Shown: in pieces, positions 5,315 through 9,117 of the stretch
Numbering within the stretch: the stretch's first letter is position 1
Layout: each line of letters opens with the position of its first letter
From: CAZAQS01 sp964486825
Lineage (GTDB): Bacteria; Chloroflexota; Anaerolineae; Anaerolineales; UBA4823
Direction of reading: 5' to 3'
Assembly (NCBI GenBank): GCA_964486825.1
Contig: CAZAQS010000196.1
Span: forward strand, 1-9,117
DNA length: 9,117 nt
Notes under the pieces: generated by a model
The model's input: only the letters and a program-made list of their open reading frames with translations
Database searches by the model: none
What the model was told of the DNA's origin: nothing
Translations under genes and position numbers: made by a program

Positions 5315-7576
5315 ATGAGACACAGAAATTTGATCATCATAGGGCTCCTGTTCCTGGCCCTGAGTCTAGCGCTGGCAGCCTGTGGTCCTGGAGAACAACC
5401 GGAACCCGTCTTACCTACTCCAGCCCTGGAGCCTCTAAGGACTCCCCAGGCTGAACCTGTCGAATGCCCTGAACCGGAACCCTGCCCGGAGCCGGTTACT
5501 ACAGGGGTCGATGTTCCCTTCGAGGAACAGTGGGCAGCCTCACCCCATGCAGATGCTTCGGCAGTGGCTTTCACGTATTGGGACACAGCCGACCCCGCCC
5601 AGGTGCCAGAGACTTGTGCTAAATGCCACAGCACGCACGGTTATCTGGATTTCCTGGGTGTAGACGGCAGCAACTTCGGTGAGGTCAACCAACCTGCCCC
5701 AATCGGAACAACCGTAGAATGCATCGCCTGCCATAATGACGTCACGGTGACCATGACGAGCGTGGTGTTCCCGTCCGGCGTCGAGCTCACCAACCTGGGC
5801 GACGAAGCCCGCTGTATGCAATGCCACCAGGGCCGCGCTTCGAAGGTGCAGGTTGACCAGGCCATCGAGAACGCCGGCCTGACTGGCGAAGACGATGTAA
5901 CCAACGAAGACCTGGCCTTCATCAACATTCACTACTATGCCGCGGCTGCCACCCAATATGGTACGCAGGTGCAAGGCGGCTATGAATATGAAGGCATGTC
6001 GTATGACGCCCGCTTCTTCCACGTGGAAGGCTACAACACCTGTGAAGGTTGCCATAACCCCCATTCGTTAGAAGTCAGGGTAGAAGAGTGCAGCGTCTGC
6101 CATACAGACGTCGCCAGCATCGAAGACGTGCGCAATATCCGCATGGAAGGTTCGCTGGTCGATTATGACGGCGACGGCGATATCACCACCGGCATCACTG
6201 GAGAGATCGAAGGGCTGCAAGCCAAGGCTTTACAAGCCATACAGGCTTACGCGGTCGAAGTGGCCGGCACCCCCATCGGCTACGATTCCCACACCCACCC
6301 GTACTTCTTCGTAGACGCAGATGAAAGCGGCGAGATCGAAGAAGGCGAAGCCAACCGGGATAACCGCTTCATGTCCTGGACGCCGCGCCTGCTCAAGGCC
6401 GCTTACAACTACCAGGTCTCTCTGAAGGACCCCGGCGGATTTGCACATGGCGGCAAGTACCTGATCCAGCTGCTGCACGATTCGATCAACGATCTGAACA
6501 GCGCCATCTCTGATCCGGTGGACATGACCGGCGCTCGGCGGGATGACGCAGGGCACTTCGCCGCCTCTCAGGAGGCCTTCCGCCATTGGGACGCAGAAGG
6601 GCTCGTGCCGGGTGATTGCGCCAAGTGCCATACAGCTGAAGGCTTGCCCCAGTTCCTGGATGAGGCTTCCCGCGCCAGGGATGGTGTATCGGGCGTCAAC
6701 GTCGCCCACTCCCCCTCCAGCAGCTTGAACTGCGCCACCTGCCACTCGGATGTATCGACCTTCGAGCTGCGGGAAGTCACCAACGTACGCTTCCCAGGTG
6801 GGGCCATACTGAGCTTTGGCGAGGGCCAGGGCAGCAACCTGTGCATCAACTGCCACCAGGGACGCGAAGCCAACGCAACCGTTCAAGCCGCCATCCGGCG
6901 GGCCGACGTGGGCGAGGACGAAATTTCCGAAGCCCTCACCTTCCGCAACCCGCACTACTTTGCAGCCGGAGCGACTCTTTTCGGAAGCGAAGCGGCGGGC
7001 GCCTTCCAGTACGAAGGCCAGGAATACGCGGGGCGCTTCATGCACGTGCCGAACTTCAGCACATGCAGCGAGTGCCACGATCCCCACAGCCTGGCAATAC
7101 CCGTACAGGTCTGCAGTGGATGCCATCCTGGGGCCGACTCACCAGAAGGCCTGCTGGATATTCGTGGCCCGGTCCACACAGAGGATTATGACGGCGACGG
7201 AGATGCGAGCGAAGGCATCGGTAGAGAAATCCAGGGTATGCATGAGGCACTCTTCGTTGCGATACAGGCGTACGCCATCGAAACCGAGGACGTGGATCCG
7301 ATCGGTTACGATCCGCACGTTTACCCCTACTTCTTCATCGACACCGATGAGGACGGGACCCTTAGCCCGGATGAGGCGGTCTTCCCCAACCGCTACGTTA
7401 CCTGGACGCCACGCCTGCTGGGTGCAGCGTATAACTACACCTGGGTAGCAAAAGATCCGGGCGCCTTTGCCCACAACGCTACCTATATCCTCCAGATCCT
7501 TTACGATAGCCTGGAAGATGTCGGTGCGGACGTTAGCGATATGACCCGCCCAGCATCTCCAGCAACAACCCAATAA
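5315..7576 (+). CDS. Decaheme cytochrome c lipoprotein with duplicated pentahaem/EF-hand halves
   Basis: This 753-residue protein begins with a lipoprotein signal; its lipobox LAAC puts the lipidated cysteine at C23. A Pro/Glu-rich spacer follows (about 24-62, with two extra cysteines at 51 and 57). Two homologous halves come next. Half 1 has CXXCH at C101, C136, C167, C243 and C259; half 2 at C435, C473, C510, C584 and C600. In each half the last haem is followed 24 residues later by a DYDGDGD loop (D283, D624) and about 75 residues later by a canonical EF-hand loop (D334-E345, D676-E687), then a WTPRLL...AYNY...KDPG.FAH block. Both halves share CHQGR and CH(N/D)PHS motifs. It is expected to be tethered at the outer face of the membrane as a distal electron carrier or reductase. 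No CXXCK site is seen. It ends the operon. Confidence 0.95.
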   Translation: MRHRNLIIIGLLFLALSLALAACGPGEQPEPVLPTPALEPLRTPQAEPVECPEPEPCPEPVTTGVDVPFEEQWAASPHADASAVAFTYWDTADPAQVPETCAKCHSTHGYLDFLGVDGSNFGEVNQPAPIGTTVECIACHNDVTVTMTSVVFPSGVELTNLGDEARCMQCHQGRASKVQVDQAIENAGLTGEDDVTNEDLAFINIHYYAAAATQYGTQVQGGYEYEGMSYDARFFHVEGYNTCEGCHNPHSLEVRVEECSVCHTDVASIEDVRNIRMEGSLVDYDGDGDITTGITGEIEGLQAKALQAIQAYAVEVAGTPIGYDSHTHPYFFVDADESGEIEEGEANRDNRFMSWTPRLLKAAYNYQVSLKDPGGFAHGGKYLIQLLHDSINDLNSAISDPVDMTGARRDDAGHFAASQEAFRHWDAEGLVPGDCAKCHTAEGLPQFLDEASRARDGVSGVNVAHSPSSSLNCATCHSDVSTFELREVTNVRFPGGAILSFGEGQGSNLCINCHQGREANATVQAAIRRADVGEDEISEALTFRNPHYFAAGATLFGSEAAGAFQYEGQEYAGRFMHVPNFSTCSECHDPHSLAIPVQVCSGCHPGADSPEGLLDIRGPVHTEDYDGDGDASEGIGREIQGMHEALFVAIQAYAIETEDVDPIGYDPHVYPYFFIDTDEDGTLSPDEAVFPNRYVTWTPRLLGAAYNYTWVAKDPGAFAHNATYILQILYDSLEDVGADVSDMTRPASPATTQ

Positions 7577-7597
7577 CCATCAAAAATCCATAACCAA

Positions 7598-7625
7598 AAA
7601 TCCCCCGGTGTACGCCGGGGGATTT
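7598..7625. terminator. Bidirectional intrinsic terminator between converging operons
   Basis: AAATCCCCCGG (7598-7608) pairs perfectly with CCGGGGGATTT (7615-7625) around the loop TGTACG, an 11-base-pair stem. It is flanked by an A-run on the left and T-rich sequence on the right, so it can act on the cytochrome operon (plus) and on the NrfD operon (minus). It lies 22 bases after the decaheme stop and 57 bases after the end of the NrfD gene. Confidence 0.9.
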
Positions 7626-7681
7626 CATTTTGCCTGCTTTTACAAGATGGGGATATATTCACAGGAGTTCAAGGGGAGAAC

Positions 7682-8932
7682 TCAGTCCGCGGCTGCTAAG
7701 CCGGTCTCTTCGATCTCCTCCGTCATGCCTATCACTGGCCGGTGATCGACCAGATTCAGGTATTTCACCGCCAGCGTGATGGCTAACATTCCGTAGGCGA
7801 TCACGCCAGCTCCGGCCAAGAACTCGATCAGGGACGGGAAGTAAGCCGTGTACATGGTGTTGACGTCCTGAGGCAGGTAGGAAAGCAGTACGAGCTGCCC
7901 CGAAATATTCAGGTCCCAGCGATAAGTGATGACGCCGAAGACGACCAGAGCCAGGGCCAGCATGCGCAGGGTGGGAATCCGCCTCAGCCGGGGAACCAAA
8001 AGTAGAACGATCGGAACTAACGCGCCCAGGAAAATCTCCAAAACCCAGAAGTTGAAGGACAGCGGCCCGCTGGTGAGAAGCTGTAGCCCTTCTGTGCGGC
8101 CGGGCTGGTAGGTATAGGTCATCGATAGGGCGTCCCAGAAGCGGTAGTACAGGTAGCCAACCAACACCCAACCGACGAAATGCGCCAGTCGCTCCAGCAA
8201 GCGGTCATCTATATTCGCCTTGCGTGTCAGGCGGGCCGAGAGCATCGAGACCAGCACAGTCAGAGAAATACCGCCCGCCATGGCGGAGCCCATGAAGAGC
8301 ACGGTCAGGCCGGGACGGTACCAGATCGGCCGGGCTTTGAGCACGCCGTAGGTGGCGCCCAGGGAGGACTGATGCAGCATTGACAGCCCCAGGCCGACGA
8401 CCGCCAGGTAGGGAGCGTAATGATGCAGACCGGTAAGCTTCTGCGCAATCCAGGGCCAGCGGCGTTGCATCCACTCGGCTTCGCCAAAGATGGGAGCGAC
8501 TTCAAGGGACAAAACGGTCAAGTACAAGGTCACACACATGGTGACTTCCCATAGCAGAGAGTGTGGGTTCCAGTAAACCAGGGCGTGCCAGAAACGGTCC
8601 GGGCGGCCGATATCCAGAAGCAGCGTCATGACAGCCATGCTATAACCGATCAGGCCGATAAAGGTAGCCGTGCGGGCCAGCGGCTGGTATTTCTTGAGCC
8701 CCAGCAGGTGCACAGCCGCGCAAAGCATGAAGGCTCCCGCACTCAAGGCGATGGCGGACAGGTCAATGGTGATCCACAAGCCCCAGGGTACCAGGTCGGT
8801 CAGGTTGGTCACGACCAGGCCGCGAGTGAAGACGATCCCGGCTGCAGCCACACCGGCAACCATTATGGTGGCCAGAAATGCCAGCCAGACCTGGAAACGG
8901 GTGAAAGGAATCCGGCGATGTCGTTCTATCAT
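7682..8932 (-). CDS. NrfD/PsrC-family membrane subunit, HybB-like
   Basis: This 416-residue integral membrane protein has about ten predicted membrane helices. It belongs to the NrfD (polysulfide reductase membrane subunit) family, and its motifs most resemble the HybB branch: PWGLWITIDL near 49-58, GYS...DIGRPDRFWH near 96-116, a conserved E129 in the next helix, and HQSSLGATYG at 187-196. The C-terminal YFPSLIEF motif is also typical. Members lack haem and exchange electrons between quinone/quinol and a partner iron-sulfur subunit, sometimes with proton movement. The length is close to that of HybB. The ATG is preceded by GGAGGT six bases upstream and overlaps the stop of the upstream iron-sulfur gene by four bases (ATGA). 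The catalytic partner lies outside the window, so the enzyme could be a hydrogenase, a molybdopterin oxidoreductase or a Dsr/Hmc-type complex. Confidence 0.94.
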   Translation of the reverse strand: MIERHRRIPFTRFQVWLAFLATIMVAGVAAAGIVFTRGLVVTNLTDLVPWGLWITIDLSAIALSAGAFMLCAAVHLLGLKKYQPLARTATFIGLIGYSMAVMTLLLDIGRPDRFWHALVYWNPHSLLWEVTMCVTLYLTVLSLEVAPIFGEAEWMQRRWPWIAQKLTGLHHYAPYLAVVGLGLSMLHQSSLGATYGVLKARPIWYRPGLTVLFMGSAMAGGISLTVLVSMLSARLTRKANIDDRLLERLAHFVGWVLVGYLYYRFWDALSMTYTYQPGRTEGLQLLTSGPLSFNFWVLEIFLGALVPIVLLLVPRLRRIPTLRMLALALVVFGVITYRWDLNISGQLVLLSYLPQDVNTMYTAYFPSLIEFLAGAGVIAYGMLAITLAVKYLNLVDHRPVIGMTEEIEETGLAAAD

Positions 8933-9117
8933 GACCCTACCTCCCCTCGCACCTGCAGATAGTACACCCTGGGGGAAGTCCCCAGGTCATCCCGCAGGCG
9001 TATGGAGGCATTGCTGGCCAGCAATTTGCTGACCTCCGATTCGGGGTCGTTCAAATCCCCGAACTTGCGCGCCCCTGCCCCATCCTGGCCCACGGCATAA
9101 ATCTGCCGGCCCAAGGG
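8929..9117 (-). CDS. 4Fe-4S ferredoxin-type electron-transfer subunit (C-terminal end only)
   Basis: Only the last 62 residues are in the window; the reading frame runs open through the right edge and the true start is beyond it. The visible part contains GARKFGDLNDPESEVSKLL and ends with a PRVYYL motif. Both are typical of the C-terminal tail of HybA/PsrB/NrfC-like iron-sulfur subunits, which pass electrons between a catalytic subunit and a NrfD membrane subunit. No cysteine is visible. The first in-window residues, P-L-G-R, are where a final Cys-Pro cluster motif would be expected to end, so the cluster ligands should lie just outside. The ATGA overlap with the NrfD gene supports a complex of the two proteins. 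Confidence 0.8.
   Translation of the reverse strand, partial: PLGRQIYAVGQDGAGARKFGDLNDPESEVSKLLASNASIRLRDDLGTSPRVYYLQVRGEVGS
8939..8944 (-). promoter_or_regulatory. Ribosome binding site of the NrfD gene
   Basis: The minus strand reads GGAGGT six bases before the ATG at 8932. It lies within the end of the iron-sulfur gene. Together with the ATGA overlap, it indicates coupled translation of the two subunits. Confidence 0.8.

Noticed and set aside
6230..7126. Long minus-strand open frame (about 298 codons) inside the decaheme gene
   Set aside because: It is antisense to a protein with ten CXXCH sites and two matched halves. The open frame is a by-product of the GC-biased codons of the real gene.
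6816..7448. Plus-strand frame-shifted open frame rich in Arg, Thr and Ala inside the decaheme gene
   Set aside because: It is an alternative reading of a strongly supported coding region, with composition typical of a shifted frame.
7659..8171. Minus-strand open frame overlapping the end of the NrfD gene
   Set aside because: It overlaps a clear NrfD-family gene in another frame and would run through its stop; it shows no recognisable motif.
8929..9117. Idea that the iron-sulfur subunit has lost its final cysteine motif
   Set aside because: The visible part starts at P-L-G-R, just where a Cys-Pro motif would end, so the cysteines are more simply explained as lying beyond the window edge.

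Overview
This window reads as a respiratory electron-transfer locus from an anaerobic or facultative bacterium, most likely a Chloroflexota (Anaerolineae-like) lineage. That guess rests on long Pro/Thr/Glu-rich linkers (a TPTP-type stretch in the cytochrome b fusion, a PEP-type stretch in the decaheme lipoprotein), a lipobox cytochrome, strings of CXXCH haem sites, and no outer-membrane porin gene in view. It is inference, not a database match.

Layout, left to right. (1) Positions 1-305 hold no gene I can support, only small hairpins. (2) Positions 306-2469, minus strand: a two-component pair, a polytopic-membrane NarX-class histidine kinase followed by an overlapping NarL/LuxR-class response regulator. 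(3) Positions 2470-2955: an AT-rich divergent intergenic region with a cluster of perfect or near-perfect palindromes, probably the control region for both directions. (4) Positions 2956-7576, plus strand: a three-gene cytochrome operon. It encodes a nonaheme cytochrome c with a C-terminal membrane anchor, an overlapping FdnI-like di-haem cytochrome b fused to a C-terminal mono-haem c domain, and a 753-residue decaheme lipoprotein made of two pentahaem halves, each carrying EF-hand-type Ca-binding loops. (5) Positions 7577-7681: a strong 11-bp-stem hairpin that can terminate both converging operons. (6) Positions 7682-9117, minus strand: a HybB-type NrfD membrane subunit translationally coupled to the C-terminal end of a ferredoxin-like (4Fe-4S)-type subunit that continues past the window edge.

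Working model. The cytochrome b protein exchanges electrons with the quinone pool, the anchored nonaheme protein carries them across the outer face of the membrane, and the decaheme lipoprotein is the distal carrier or reductase. Together these have 20 c-type haem sites. The FeS/NrfD pair belongs to a second quinone-linked enzyme whose catalytic subunit is outside the window. The two-component system is placed to switch the cytochrome operon according to redox or acceptor signals. The terminal electron acceptor cannot be read from the sequence; an extracellular acceptor is the most interesting possibility.
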